Assembly (NCBI RefSeq): GCF_000943565.1 | Contig: NZ_JTDW01000001.1 | Location: 496,001-560,000, forward strand | DNA length: 64,000 bases | Direction: 5' to 3' | Source: Neotamlana sedimentorum | GTDB taxonomy: Bacteria > Bacteroidota > Bacteroidia > Flavobacteriales > Flavobacteriaceae | Shown here: one piece after another, positions 10,631 to 20,352 of the stretch | Position numbering within the stretch: position 1 is the stretch's first letter | Layout of the letters: each line of letters begins with the position of its first letter | Made by a program: the position numbers and the translations under genes | Notes under the pieces: generated by a model | Told to the model about the DNA's origin: nothing | The model's input: the letters and a program-made list of their open reading frames with translations, nothing else | Databases searched by the model: none

Positions 10631-13600
10631 ATGATAAAAATTAATAAATATTTCTTGCTCTTTATTCTGTTTTTCGGAATAACTTCGATGCTACAAGCGC
10701 AGGAAAACACACGTTTAACCGTATCAGGAACGGTATTAAGTGCTAGTAGCAAAAAGCCTTTACAAGGTATTAATGTACGCATTGGTAAATTTGCTTCAGT
10801 ATTAACTAATGAGTCAGGTGAGTTTACCATTAAAGTGCCCGATACTAGAGCAACACTTATTGTAAGTAATCCCGATTATCAAACTAAAGAAGTACCATTA
10901 AAAGATAGAACTACTGTTGAGGTTTTAATTTATGGTAACGATTTTAATTCATATTATAACCAAGATGTAGATATGCTTTTAAACAAGCAATCTAACAGTT
11001 CTGTGGTTAATGCTATTTCTGTAAAAAAGGGAAATATTGCTACACCTAGACAAACGGTGGCTAATATGCTAAATGGTGAAGCTAGTGGTTTACGAACTAT
11101 TATGCGCTCCGGTGTTCCTGGTATTGGTGCCAACATGTTTTTACGTGGTTATAATACAATAAATGGTTCTACACAGCCATTAATTATTGTTGATGGAATG
11201 ATGCTTGAAACAAACACCTTTACCAATAATAATTTAATAGGTGGTTATAGTTACGATCCGCTTTCAGATATTAACCCAAAGGACATTGCAAGTATAACAG
11301 TTATTAAAGATGCCGCATCTATTTATGGATCAAGAGCAGCCAATGGCGTTATTTTAATTGAAACGAATAAAGCTGAAAGTATTTCAACTAAAATTGATTT
11401 TTATGTGCAAGGTGGTTTAAATGTTGCGCCTCAAAATATACCAATGATGGATAGCGGGCAATACAAAACATTTTTGTCTAATCAATTAAATAATTCTGGA
11501 CTTTATACAAATGAAGAAATTAGTAGAATGCCATTCTTTAATGAAAATCCGGCTTTTTCCGATTATCAAAAATATCATAACGAAACCAATTGGCAAGACG
11601 AAATATTTAGCAACGATTATGTTAACGATTATTATTTAAAAGTAACTGGTGGCGACGAAATTTCAAAATACGGTATTTCGGTGGGTTACTCAACCAATAG
11701 AGGGGTTGTTAAAAACTCTAATTTTAATCGATTTACCACACGTTTTAACGCAGAAACGAGTGTTACCGAAAAATTATTTTTAAATACTAACTTAAGTGTA
11801 AGTTACACTAATAGAAATGTGTTCGATGATGGTTTATTAAGTACATCGCCTATTTTTTCAGCATTACAAAAATCACCATTTTTATCGCCTTTTGTGCCTA
11901 ACGCCGATGGTGTTGTAACAGGGATTTACGAAGATATAGATGACATAGGAGCATTTAGTAACCCGCTAGCAATTACAGATAATACAACCTTTGTTGCTAA
12001 AGATTATAACCTTTATGGTCATTTAAAACTTACTTATAAACTGTCCGATAAACTAGCCATTAGTTCGTTAGTTGGAGTTTATTATATTAAAAACAGACAA
12101 AATGTGTTTTTACCAGACTTAGGTTTATCTACCGAGTTTAACGAGTATGGCGACGAACTTGTGCGTACATCAAAAGTAAGTGCCGAAAGTTTATTTGCGG
12201 TATATAATGACACCAGGTTAAATTATAAATTCAACTATAGAAATAAACACGATTTCTCTTTAAACTTAGGGTTTAGATATAACCAAAATAATTACGATAA
12301 CTCATATTCAATAAGTGGTAACTCTGGCGACGACCAATTCACATCGTTAGATGGTGGAGATCCATTAACTTTTGTAACTTCTGGTAGTATAGGAAACTGG
12401 AAATATGCATCGGTTTATGCTAACGCCGATTATGCATTTTTAAATAAGTATTTCGTGAGCTATAATATCGCTGGCGATGCTTCGTCTCGATTTGGCGACG
12501 ATAAATCGGTTGGTATTTTTCCTGCTTTGGGAGCAGGATGGTTAGTGTCTTCTGAAAAGTTTATGGCAGATTCTAAATTAATCGATCAATTAAAACTTCG
12601 TGCAAGTTATGGTTTAACTGGTAACGACGGTGTCGGTAACTATAATGCCGAGTCTTACTTTGTGCCAAATAGGTTTTTAGAAGGTGGTGGTTTAGTAAAC
12701 GGGAACATAGCAAATAGTTCTATCCGTTGGGAAGAAACTGCTAAAGCTAACTTAGGTATAGATTTAGGTTTGTTTAACGAGCGTTTAGCCGTTAGTTTCG
12801 ATTATTTTAATAACAAAACCTCAGGATTATTAAACCTTAACGAAATAAGCCCTATTTACGGAAGCAATGGCTTTTTAAATAACGATGGCGAGTTAAAAAA
12901 TACAGGTTTTGAATTTAGTGTAAATGCAAGAGTATTTAATACTAGTTCTTTTTCTTGGGATATTGGTGGGAATATTTCTAAATACAAAAACGAAATTATT
13001 TCCTTACCAGGACAGCAGCAGTTAAATACTATTGATGGTGTTAATGCTACTATACTTAATCAAGAAGGAAGTGCTTTAGGTCTATTTTATGGTTACAAAA
13101 CCAATGGCATTTATAACAATGCAACCGAAGCTTCTGCCGATGGTTTAAGTTGGACCGATTATCAAGGGTTTTTACAGCCTTTTGAAGCAGGAGATGTGCG
13201 TTTTGTTAATGCAAATGCATCAGATAATGTAATAAATGAAGACGATAGAGTTGTAATTGGGGATCCAAATCCAGATTTTACAGGAATGTTTTACAATACG
13301 TTTACCTACAAAAAGTTGAGTCTGTCTGCAGTATTTACTTTTAGTCAAGGTAACGATATTTATAATGCATTGCGATGGAATAACGAATCGATGTCTGGAC
13401 TTGCTAATCAAAGTTTAGCAACGGTAAATCGTTGGACAGTAGAAAACCAAAATACTTCAGTGCCAAGAGCTGTTTATGGTGATGCGATGGGGAATTCGAG
13501 ATTTTCAGATCGATGGATTGAAGACGGATCGTATATTCGTTTAAAAACAATCACACTATCCTATACTCCAGATGTGTTTAATACCACATTTTATATAACA

Positions 13601-13744
13601 GCAAACAATATTTTAACTATAACAGATTATTTAGGTTACGATCCAGAGGTGAGCTCGTCGCAACTAAGTTATTTACAAGGTATCGATGCTGGATTTACGC
13701 CACAATACAGTTCTGTGTTAATTGGAGTTAGAGTAGGACTATAA
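10631..13744 (+). CDS. SusC/RagA-family TonB-dependent transporter (second pair)
   Basis: Outer-membrane oligosaccharide transporter. The reading frame can be opened at a TTG at 10616, but the ATG at 10631 begins a normal signal peptide (MIKINKYFLLF to LQAQ) and is preferred. The domains are a carboxypeptidase-regulatory-like domain (about residues 30-100), a plug (MLNGEASGLRTIM, LRGYNTINGSTQPLIIVDG, IYGSRAANGVILIETN) and a barrel. The segment before the plug (FNSYYNQDVDMLLNKQ) lacks the usual DEVVV-type TonB box. About 1037 residues, normal length. Its SusD partner follows after 27 bases. Confidence 0.94.
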   Translation: MIKINKYFLLFILFFGITSMLQAQENTRLTVSGTVLSASSKKPLQGINVRIGKFASVLTNESGEFTIKVPDTRATLIVSNPDYQTKEVPLKDRTTVEVLIYGNDFNSYYNQDVDMLLNKQSNSSVVNAISVKKGNIATPRQTVANMLNGEASGLRTIMRSGVPGIGANMFLRGYNTINGSTQPLIIVDGMMLETNTFTNNNLIGGYSYDPLSDINPKDIASITVIKDAASIYGSRAANGVILIETNKAESISTKIDFYVQGGLNVAPQNIPMMDSGQYKTFLSNQLNNSGLYTNEEISRMPFFNENPAFSDYQKYHNETNWQDEIFSNDYVNDYYLKVTGGDEISKYGISVGYSTNRGVVKNSNFNRFTTRFNAETSVTEKLFLNTNLSVSYTNRNVFDDGLLSTSPIFSALQKSPFLSPFVPNADGVVTGIYEDIDDIGAFSNPLAITDNTTFVAKDYNLYGHLKLTYKLSDKLAISSLVGVYYIKNRQNVFLPDLGLSTEFNEYGDELVRTSKVSAESLFAVYNDTRLNYKFNYRNKHDFSLNLGFRYNQNNYDNSYSISGNSGDDQFTSLDGGDPLTFVTSGSIGNWKYASVYANADYAFLNKYFVSYNIAGDASSRFGDDKSVGIFPALGAGWLVSSEKFMADSKLIDQLKLRASYGLTGNDGVGNYNAESYFVPNRFLEGGGLVNGNIANSSIRWEETAKANLGIDLGLFNERLAVSFDYFNNKTSGLLNLNEISPIYGSNGFLNNDGELKNTGFEFSVNARVFNTSSFSWDIGGNISKYKNEIISLPGQQQLNTIDGVNATILNQEGSALGLFYGYKTNGIYNNATEASADGLSWTDYQGFLQPFEAGDVRFVNANASDNVINEDDRVVIGDPNPDFTGMFYNTFTYKKLSLSAVFTFSQGNDIYNALRWNNESMSGLANQSLATVNRWTVENQNTSVPRAVYGDAMGNSRFSDRWIEDGSYIRLKTITLSYTPDVFNTTFYITANNILTITDYLGYDPEVSSSQLSYLQGIDAGFTPQYSSVLIGVRVGL

Positions 13745-13771
13745 AATATTCAAAATATAAAAACATATCTA

Positions 13772-15382
13772 ATGAGAAAATATATAAAAATAACATTTGG
13801 TTTACTTGTAGGCCTAACATGGTTTACTTCTTGCGAAGACTTTTTAGAAGTGTCGCCAGAGGAAGTTGTATTGTCCGATGATTATTTAGGAGATAACGAA
13901 CTCGACGCGCGTTCAGCATTATTTGGTGTGCTTGCCGAAATGCAGGATGTTGCTGGTCAATACGTTATTCTAGGTGAGGTTCGAGGCGATTTAGTAAACG
14001 TAAATAGCAGTACTGTCGACGAAATAAGACAAATTAATAACCATGAAGTAACCGAAGAAAATAGTATTGCAGATCCTACGACATTGTTCTCAATAATTAA
14101 CAATTGTAATTTTGCTTTAGAAGGAATAGATACAGAAGCTTACGAAAATCAATTGCTAGACGATTATGCTTCTATATTAAGAATTCGTACATGGGCACAA
14201 ATGCAAATTTTAATTAATTATGGGAAACTGCCATACATTACAGAACCTATTAAAACAAATCACGATTTAGATAAAACCTATCCTGTACTTTCAATGACGG
14301 AAGCTATCGATACTTTAATAGCAAATTTAATGACGGTTGCCGATGTTGAAAACGTTACAAAATATGAAAACTCTTTAGGGTTTAATATTTTTAAAATGAT
14401 TCCAGATCAAAATATTTTATTAGGCGATTTGTATTTATGGAAAGGAAGTTTTGTTGAAGCTGCTACACACTACAAATTGTTTTTAGATGAAAACGTTTCA
14501 GGAAACGTTTATAATATTTCTTCGTATGCAGCCATTGTAAACGAAAGTGGAACTGGATATACAATTGCAACCTCTTGGGAGAATATTTTTGGTGAAAGTA
14601 TAGCAGGAAATGCCGTAATTAATTACGTTGCCTTTAATGAGCAATTTCGTCAAGAAAATGAAAGTTACGATATATTAACTACGCAATTAAAGCCATCAGA
14701 ATTCGCCATATTAAAATGGAGTGAACAATTTGTTGGTTACGAAGGCGAACCCGTTTTTCAAGGAGATACACGTGTTCTAGATGATTTGTCTTATACAGGT
14801 GAAGGTGATGCGGCCATGATAACGAAGTACCAACCAGAGTATTTTACATGGAACAGAGCTGCTAAAATTTATTTAAGATATGCCGAGGCTATTAATTATG
14901 CCGGTTATCCAGATCATGCCTTGGCTATTGTAAATGGTATTTTTAATAACCCAGATGTAGAGCCAGTTGATGCGCCTATATTTGGTAATGCCGAAGGGTT
15001 TTTAAATTTCGATATGGATCAATACTATACGGTTAATAACAGCGACGAACCAACTTCTGGTAATTTAGGAATTCGAGGACGCGCTGGTATGGCGCCTGTA
15101 AGTGTTCCTGAAGAGTTGGAAGGTATTGAAAGAATTGAAGCGGTTGATGCTTTAATTTTAGAAGAAGCTGCGCTTGAACTAGCTTTTGAAGGCAACCGTT
15201 GGGAAGATTTACTGCGTTTTGCAATACGAGCTAATAACCCAAGTATACTTGCCGATGCTGTTGCTAATAAAATTGAAAATTCAGGAGATGTTGGAGGAGC
15301 TGCGGCGGTTCAACAAAAGTTAATGAATCCAGAAAATTGGTTTTTACCATTAACCATTCCAGATAATTTTGTATCCGAGTAA
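13772..15382 (+). CDS. SusD/RagB-family glycan-binding lipoprotein (second pair)
   Basis: Lipoprotein signal peptide with lipobox FTSC, then the SusD-like start EDFLEVSPEEVVLSDDYLGD. The C-terminal half carries ALELAFEGNRWEDLLRFA, the SusD signature around the last helices, and the gene ends with NPENWFLPLTIPDNF. The 536-residue length is typical. It is the last gene of the FAS1/SusCD operon: 25 bases beyond its stop begins a long hairpin shared with the convergent minus-strand operon. Confidence 0.94.
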   Translation: MRKYIKITFGLLVGLTWFTSCEDFLEVSPEEVVLSDDYLGDNELDARSALFGVLAEMQDVAGQYVILGEVRGDLVNVNSSTVDEIRQINNHEVTEENSIADPTTLFSIINNCNFALEGIDTEAYENQLLDDYASILRIRTWAQMQILINYGKLPYITEPIKTNHDLDKTYPVLSMTEAIDTLIANLMTVADVENVTKYENSLGFNIFKMIPDQNILLGDLYLWKGSFVEAATHYKLFLDENVSGNVYNISSYAAIVNESGTGYTIATSWENIFGESIAGNAVINYVAFNEQFRQENESYDILTTQLKPSEFAILKWSEQFVGYEGEPVFQGDTRVLDDLSYTGEGDAAMITKYQPEYFTWNRAAKIYLRYAEAINYAGYPDHALAIVNGIFNNPDVEPVDAPIFGNAEGFLNFDMDQYYTVNNSDEPTSGNLGIRGRAGMAPVSVPEELEGIERIEAVDALILEEAALELAFEGNRWEDLLRFAIRANNPSILADAVANKIENSGDVGGAAAVQQKLMNPENWFLPLTIPDNFVSE

Positions 15383-15406
15383 GCTTAGCTATTAACCAGT
15401 GATACG

Positions 15407-15455
15407 AAAAGAGGTGTAGTTCAAATTTTATTTGAATTCACCTCTTCTTTTTCTT
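15407..15455. terminator. Bidirectional terminator between convergent operons
   Basis: A long hairpin. The outer arms AAGAGGTG (15409-15416) and CACCTCTT (15439-15446) pair perfectly, and the inner arms TTCAAAT and ATTTGAA pair around a TTT loop. A T-rich tract follows on the plus strand (15447-15459) and a short one on the minus strand. It sits exactly between the stop codons of two convergent genes, as expected for a terminator shared by both. Confidence 0.85.
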
Positions 15456-15461
15456 TTTTAA

Positions 15462-16982
15462 TTACTTCGTTTTGAAAGGATAGGCTGGTAAGTTAGCTTC
15501 ATTTACTAAGTTAACACTTGGTTTTCCAGCAAAAGCATATCTAACATAAAGCGGTGTTTCAATTTCAGTATGACTTAAAACAACGGTTTCTCCTTCAATT
15601 TTAGCTTCAGCTAATTTCCAGTGTTTTGTTTTGTCGGCAATCCAAAAACCTTTTGGATTTTCGCCATCCATTGTTTTTAGTCCGTTGCTATTTTTAAAGT
15701 GAACGATTAAACGATTATCAATCACTTCTACAGATTTTAACATGGGGCCTTCTGCAACAATGGGTTTACTAAGTGTGTTTTTTGCGGCTAATAAAGCCAA
15801 ACGTTCGCCAATGGGTAATTTATCTTTTGGGTGTATATTATTAACATCACCTAAATCAATTGTATTAACAACACTTGTGTTTTGTAAATTAAGTGCTTGC
15901 AATTGAGAGGCGCGCATCCAAGCAAAAGATTCTTCGGTTGGGTTTTCAGGATCTATATCCCGCTTTTTAACCGTACCCTTTCCGTATCCAGGTAACATAA
16001 CAATAGCAAAATGCATGCTTGGGTTTTGCCACTTTGTACGATAATTTAAAATCCATTGTTGTAACACATCGCTATATTCTTGCATGCCTATAACTCTATG
16101 GAACCGATTACTTTCGCTTACGGTTGGGACTCCAGAAATGTATCGAGTGTTTTGTTCACCTTGGTACCAAACTAGACCTTTAGAAGCAAAGGGTATTAAT
16201 GGATGCATCATAGCGTTGTACAGAATATTAGGTTGTTGTCGCATAAAAATATCTTCTTTTTGAGACCACCCATTAGGTGCGTTTAACGATTTTTTTATGA
16301 TGTTTTTGGTAATTGTATCTTTATCAAAATCGAACATGATGTCTTTAAAGTACATAAAGTCGTTTTCCATATCACGAGGCATCCAAGCTTCAATAGATGA
16401 ACTTCCCCAAGAAGCATGAATAATTCCAACAGGAATATCGCCTAATTGCTCTAAATAATACGAAAAAGCAGAAGCTACAGCACTAGAAGAATTACCTATT
16501 TTCCATTTTCCGGTTATCTGGTCTTCTTCTTTAAAAGAAACGGTTCGTTTTACATCAAAACTACGAATATTTTCAGATAAAGGTGTAAGGGCTTTAACAT
16601 CAGGAACATTATCAACATGCATTTGCATGTTGGACTGTCCAGAACAAATCCATACCTCTCCAACTAGAATATTTGTTATTTTTATTTCAGACGATTTTGA
16701 TTTAATAATCATTTCGGCAGCAGTTTTATTAGCCTGTAGGGGTTCTAACTTAAGCATCCATTTACCGTTGCTATCTGCTAATGTAGATTTGTATTGGTTA
16801 GAAAAAATGACTGTAATACTATCGTTAGGTAAAGATAACCCCCAAACAGGAACTGGTATACCTTGTTGTAAAACCATATTATCACCAAAAAGATTAGAGG
16901 GTTTTAAGTCCTGTGAAAAACTAAAAACCGATGTAGTTAGTAGTAAAAGTAACGTTAATGTGTTAAGAACCTGATTATTCAT
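15462..16982 (-). CDS. Sialate O-acetylesterase-like SGNH carbohydrate esterase
   Basis: Secreted esterase predicted to remove acetyl groups from sugars. A signal peptide ends at SFSQ. The opening LFGDNMVLQQGIPVPVWG is characteristic of the sialate O-acetylesterase family, an N-terminal beta domain precedes the SGNH domain, and block I is GQSNM with Ser117 as the probable nucleophile. The sequences WYQGEQNTRY and INNIHP-like VNNIHPKDK mark later blocks and the catalytic His. At 506 residues it is full length. Family annotation as sialate esterase is historical; many members act on plant or algal glycans. It lies 30 bases downstream of the GH78-like gene, so the two probably act together. Confidence 0.88.
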   Translation of the reverse strand: MNNQVLNTLTLLLLLTTSVFSFSQDLKPSNLFGDNMVLQQGIPVPVWGLSLPNDSITVIFSNQYKSTLADSNGKWMLKLEPLQANKTAAEMIIKSKSSEIKITNILVGEVWICSGQSNMQMHVDNVPDVKALTPLSENIRSFDVKRTVSFKEEDQITGKWKIGNSSSAVASAFSYYLEQLGDIPVGIIHASWGSSSIEAWMPRDMENDFMYFKDIMFDFDKDTITKNIIKKSLNAPNGWSQKEDIFMRQQPNILYNAMMHPLIPFASKGLVWYQGEQNTRYISGVPTVSESNRFHRVIGMQEYSDVLQQWILNYRTKWQNPSMHFAIVMLPGYGKGTVKKRDIDPENPTEESFAWMRASQLQALNLQNTSVVNTIDLGDVNNIHPKDKLPIGERLALLAAKNTLSKPIVAEGPMLKSVEVIDNRLIVHFKNSNGLKTMDGENPKGFWIADKTKHWKLAEAKIEGETVVLSHTEIETPLYVRYAFAGKPSVNLVNEANLPAYPFKTK

Positions 16983-17012
16983 TTTTTTATTTATATATAA
17001 ATTTTATTGTGT

Positions 17013-18848
17013 TTAGTTTACTAATTTAATAATACTCTCACCAGACTTTAATGTAACTGAATTTACTTTGCGCTTTACTTTTTTATTGTTTAAGTAAGCT
17101 TTTTTAAAAGGTTTAGGTGGTGAAAATTCGGCAGTCATTCTGTCTGGAATTGTTATTGTAAATGTAGAGGTTTGTGCCGAGGTTTTTTCATAATTTCCTA
17201 AAATAATACCATGTTGCGTTGGTGTTTTTATTTTAGAATGAGTTAAGTCGCCCATTTTAGGTGTTATCTGTGCAATTTTAAAACCTGGGGTTTTAGGTTG
17301 TATACCCCATAAATAACGCGTGATAGCGTTTAGCGGAGCGGTTCCCCAAGCATGATTCCAATCGGTGTTGGGTTTGTATTTTACAGCCCAAGCTTCCATA
17401 GCCATAGTGGAACCAACTTTAATCATGTTCCACCAGTTTCTATCTCCAATGGTATCGGAAATTAGTTGATTTGCATATCGTTCTTCATCATATTTATATA
17501 AACCTTCTAGTAAATATTGAGCACCATATACACTACAAGCCATTCCTCTTGATTTTATAAACTTAGTCACCGAAGCAATGTGTTCTTCTGGAACTAAATC
17601 GAATGCTAAAGGTAACATATTGCCGTGTAAAGAGGCATGTTTTGAGCCCTCGCCATCAATATAAATGCCTTTTTCAGAATCTAAAAACGTATTATTTATG
17701 GCTTGTTTTACTTGTTTTGCTTTTTCATTAAAGATTTTAGCATCATCTGTTTTATTTAAAGCTTCAGCAATTTCGCTCATTAAAACCATGTTTTTGTAAT
17801 AAAAGGCGTTTATGGCGGTGTTAACATCAACAATTTCGTAACCATCTCTTTCGCCTTCGGCAGTAGCTAGTTTCCAACCGGTATCTTTTTGCGCTGGAGG
17901 CCAATCTATAATATCTTTAATTTTAGTATTCGGATTTTTAAACCCTAATTTTTTAATTAAATCTTTAGTTAAGTTTGGCGATTTCGAGCTTATTAAGCCA
18001 TCAGGTCGTTCTAAATCCATCAATGTTTTAAGCTTTAAATTGTCGTAATGGTCTTCTAAAGGTTGTAGGTCGCCAGTGTACATATAATCGGCATAAAACA
18101 TTAGCACAGTATGCAGCAGCCATTCGGTTGGCCATGTTGGGTGGTCAATAAAATAGGCATTGGTACGGCGTGCCATGGCGTAAAGACTATCAACGCTATA
18201 ATGACTAAGTTGATTTATATAAGCATCGGCTTCGTAAGGAATGCGCTCACGATCGCCATCTACATAATATCCGGTAAATGTAGTTGCTTTTATAGTGTGT
18301 TTACATAGCGCCCAAATAGAATCCATAATTGGGTTGGAAGATGAAAAATAACTGGCATCATCGTTAAATTTTGCGTGTAGCACCTTTTGTTTAAATGTAA
18401 TTTTATCTATTGGGATTTTTAGGTTTTCAACTTCGGCGTAACGAAATGGAATTATTGCTCCAACCGAATCTGGTAACATTATGGCTGCTCCTGTGGTGTT
18501 TCTTTTAAAGGCTTTCATGCTTACGCTTGTTGGCGTATGGGATAATAAATTTGGTAAAACAGATTTTCTGTACCTAATAGTTGCACCAGGTTTTCTGTCA
18601 ATTTTATATGTTTCAATTAGTTTTTCTCCTAAATGAACTATTAATGTATCGTTTTGATTTTGAGTTGCTGTTAGTTCAACAGTGCCAAAAAAGGCTTTTC
18701 CGAAGTCTATAAAATAATGGCCGTCTTTAATTTTAACTACTTTTTTAGGTTTAAAAAAAGAGTTTTCTAATTGTATCTTATCGTTGGTTTGGCTAAACGA
18801 ATTTAAAGTTAGCACTAAACTGGCTATTAAAAGTATGGTGTTTTTCAT
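17013..18848 (-). CDS. GH78-like alpha-L-rhamnosidase (six-hairpin glycosidase)
   Basis: Predicted exo-acting alpha-L-rhamnosidase in the periplasm or at the surface. A signal peptide ends at SFSQ. An N-terminal beta-sandwich region (to about residue 160) precedes an alpha/alpha six-hairpin barrel. The GH78-typical acidic stretch DGDRERIPYEAD is at residues 197-208, and WNHAWGTAPLNAITRYLWG with the C-terminal beta domain follows the barrel. At 611 residues it is shorter than multidomain GH78 enzymes, lacking extra N-terminal modules. Substrate cannot be fixed from sequence; six-hairpin enzymes of this type can also act on other sugars. First gene of a two-gene minus-strand operon with the SGNH esterase. 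Confidence 0.8.
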   Translation of the reverse strand: MKNTILLIASLVLTLNSFSQTNDKIQLENSFFKPKKVVKIKDGHYFIDFGKAFFGTVELTATQNQNDTLIVHLGEKLIETYKIDRKPGATIRYRKSVLPNLLSHTPTSVSMKAFKRNTTGAAIMLPDSVGAIIPFRYAEVENLKIPIDKITFKQKVLHAKFNDDASYFSSSNPIMDSIWALCKHTIKATTFTGYYVDGDRERIPYEADAYINQLSHYSVDSLYAMARRTNAYFIDHPTWPTEWLLHTVLMFYADYMYTGDLQPLEDHYDNLKLKTLMDLERPDGLISSKSPNLTKDLIKKLGFKNPNTKIKDIIDWPPAQKDTGWKLATAEGERDGYEIVDVNTAINAFYYKNMVLMSEIAEALNKTDDAKIFNEKAKQVKQAINNTFLDSEKGIYIDGEGSKHASLHGNMLPLAFDLVPEEHIASVTKFIKSRGMACSVYGAQYLLEGLYKYDEERYANQLISDTIGDRNWWNMIKVGSTMAMEAWAVKYKPNTDWNHAWGTAPLNAITRYLWGIQPKTPGFKIAQITPKMGDLTHSKIKTPTQHGIILGNYEKTSAQTSTFTITIPDRMTAEFSPPKPFKKAYLNNKKVKRKVNSVTLKSGESIIKLVN

Positions 18849-18899
18849 TAGAATAGTTTTTATTGAAATTAATAAAGAGATAATTTTGGGGCAATTTTC

Positions 18900-18928
18900 T
18901 TAGACGGACAGCATGTTTAAAGCGACAG
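18900..18928 (-). promoter_or_regulatory. Direct repeat upstream of the GH78-like operon
   Basis: On the plus strand TTAGACGGACAG (18900-18911) and TTAAAGCGACAG (18917-18928) form an imperfect direct repeat with 17-base spacing. It lies 52 bases upstream of the GH78-like start codon, on the promoter side. Tandem half-sites of this kind are often operators. It does not resemble the 20-bp motif found elsewhere in the window, so a different regulator is possible. Confidence 0.3.
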
Positions 18929-18937
18929 ATGTCATTT

Positions 18938-18974
18938 AAAATAAAAAAAGCCTCAAGTGTTTTAACTTAAGGCT
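18938..18974 (-). terminator. Terminator of the oxidoreductase operon
   Basis: On the minus strand a hairpin with arms of nine bases and one mismatch (18949-18957 and 18966-18974, AGCCTCAAG against CTTAAGGCT) is followed by a run of seven T and then ATTT. It lies 16 bases beyond the stop of the Gfo/Idh/MocA gene and separates that operon from the GH78-like operon. Confidence 0.75.
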
Positions 18975-18989
18975 TGATATAAAAAATAA

Positions 18990-20339
18990 TTAAACAGGTT
19001 TAATTTCCCATCCTGGTTCGTAAGTTCTAGACCATAATTTCATGGCTTCTCGGTTAAAAATTCTTCCAGAAACCTCATCGACCTCAAAAGATTCATCAAT
19101 TCTTGAAGCAATGTTGGCATAATGGGTTAACATTTGACTAATGGCGCCTTGTTCTATAGGTGAAGTTAATTCTGATTTTCCTCGAATGGCATCAAAAAAG
19201 TTTAAGGTATGGGCGACGGTTAAACCGCCACCACCGCCAAGTGTATTGCCGTTTTCCAACCCTGGAACAATGTTGTCTTTCACTAACTTTCCTTTAATGT
19301 CGTAAAGTTTATACCCATCTCTGTCGATAAATACAGAGCCATTCGATCCAAATATTATAGTACCTCTACCAGCACCATATTTGTCGTATCCATTTCTACT
19401 GCGGCCATCCCATTGAATGGTTCTATTACCAGAAAATGTAAAGGTCGCTTCCATAGTGTCGTACATTTCCCAACCATCATCTTTGTAATGAAATTTTCCA
19501 GATTTAACTTCAACATGTTCAGGAATTTTAACACCTAAAGCCCAACGTGCAATATCTAGTTCGTGTGTAGCATTATTACCCATTTCTGCAGTTCCGTAAT
19601 CCCATCCATACCAATGCCAATTGTAATTCCAAGTATTATCGGTATAAGCACGACGTGGAGCTGGACCTTGAAATAATTCCCAATCTAAGCCTTCTGGCGG
19701 TGCTGTTTGTACTTGGTTAGGAACGCGCCCTCGTTTACTGGTGTAAAAGGCAATGGCGTTGTAAACATCACCAATAACGCCGTTATGTATTTCTTTAATA
19801 ATTTCTTGCGATTGTTGCGACGAACGTTGCTGGTTTCCCATTTGTATATGTTTACCATATTTTTTTTGATAGGCAATAAGTAAATCGCCTTCTGCTAGGT
19901 TGTGGCTACATGGTTTTTCTAAATATACATGTTTACCAGCAGTTACAGCCATACAAGCTCCAGGCGCGTGCCAATGGTCTGGTGTGGCCATAAAAATGGC
20001 ATCAACATGTTTGTCGTTTAAAATGTTTCTTATATCATTTTCTAGTTTAGGTTTGTGGTTGCTGTTTTTATCGACCTCTTTAGCCGCTTTATCGCGTTGG
20101 CTTTTCATAACATCGCATAAATAGCTTAATTCAATGTTGTTGCTTTTGTCGTAAATAGGACGCATATACGAGCCATAACGTCTTCCTAAACCTTGAATAG
20201 CAACATTTATTCTGTCGTTGGAGCCAATAATTTTATTGTAGCTTTTTGCCGACATAGCATTTATGCTGTTTGAAATTAATGTTGTGCCAGCGGCACCTAA
20301 TGCTGCTTTTTTTATAAAATCTCTTCTGTTTGAACTCAT
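18990..20339 (-). CDS. Exported Gfo/Idh/MocA-family NAD(P)-dependent oxidoreductase
   Basis: Predicted sugar dehydrogenase with bound nicotinamide cofactor. The frame can start at 20405, but the ATG at 20339 opens a clear twin-arginine signal (SSNRRDFIKKAALGAAG), and the longer version would overlap the upstream gene, so 20339 is chosen. The Rossmann glycine motif GLGRRYG is at about residues 50-56 and the family EKP motif appears in YLEKPCSHN. Tat export fits folding with cofactor before transport. It lies 13 bases after a DUF1080 gene. Exported members of this family with DUF1080 partners oxidise sugar C3 hydroxyls so the glycosidic bond can be broken by elimination; I infer that role here. 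Confidence 0.88.
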   Translation of the reverse strand: MSSNRRDFIKKAALGAAGTTLISNSINAMSAKSYNKIIGSNDRINVAIQGLGRRYGSYMRPIYDKSNNIELSYLCDVMKSQRDKAAKEVDKNSNHKPKLENDIRNILNDKHVDAIFMATPDHWHAPGACMAVTAGKHVYLEKPCSHNLAEGDLLIAYQKKYGKHIQMGNQQRSSQQSQEIIKEIHNGVIGDVYNAIAFYTSKRGRVPNQVQTAPPEGLDWELFQGPAPRRAYTDNTWNYNWHWYGWDYGTAEMGNNATHELDIARWALGVKIPEHVEVKSGKFHYKDDGWEMYDTMEATFTFSGNRTIQWDGRSRNGYDKYGAGRGTIIFGSNGSVFIDRDGYKLYDIKGKLVKDNIVPGLENGNTLGGGGGLTVAHTLNFFDAIRGKSELTSPIEQGAISQMLTHYANIASRIDESFEVDEVSGRIFNREAMKLWSRTYEPGWEIKPV

Positions 20340-20352
20340 TGTGGTGTTTAGT

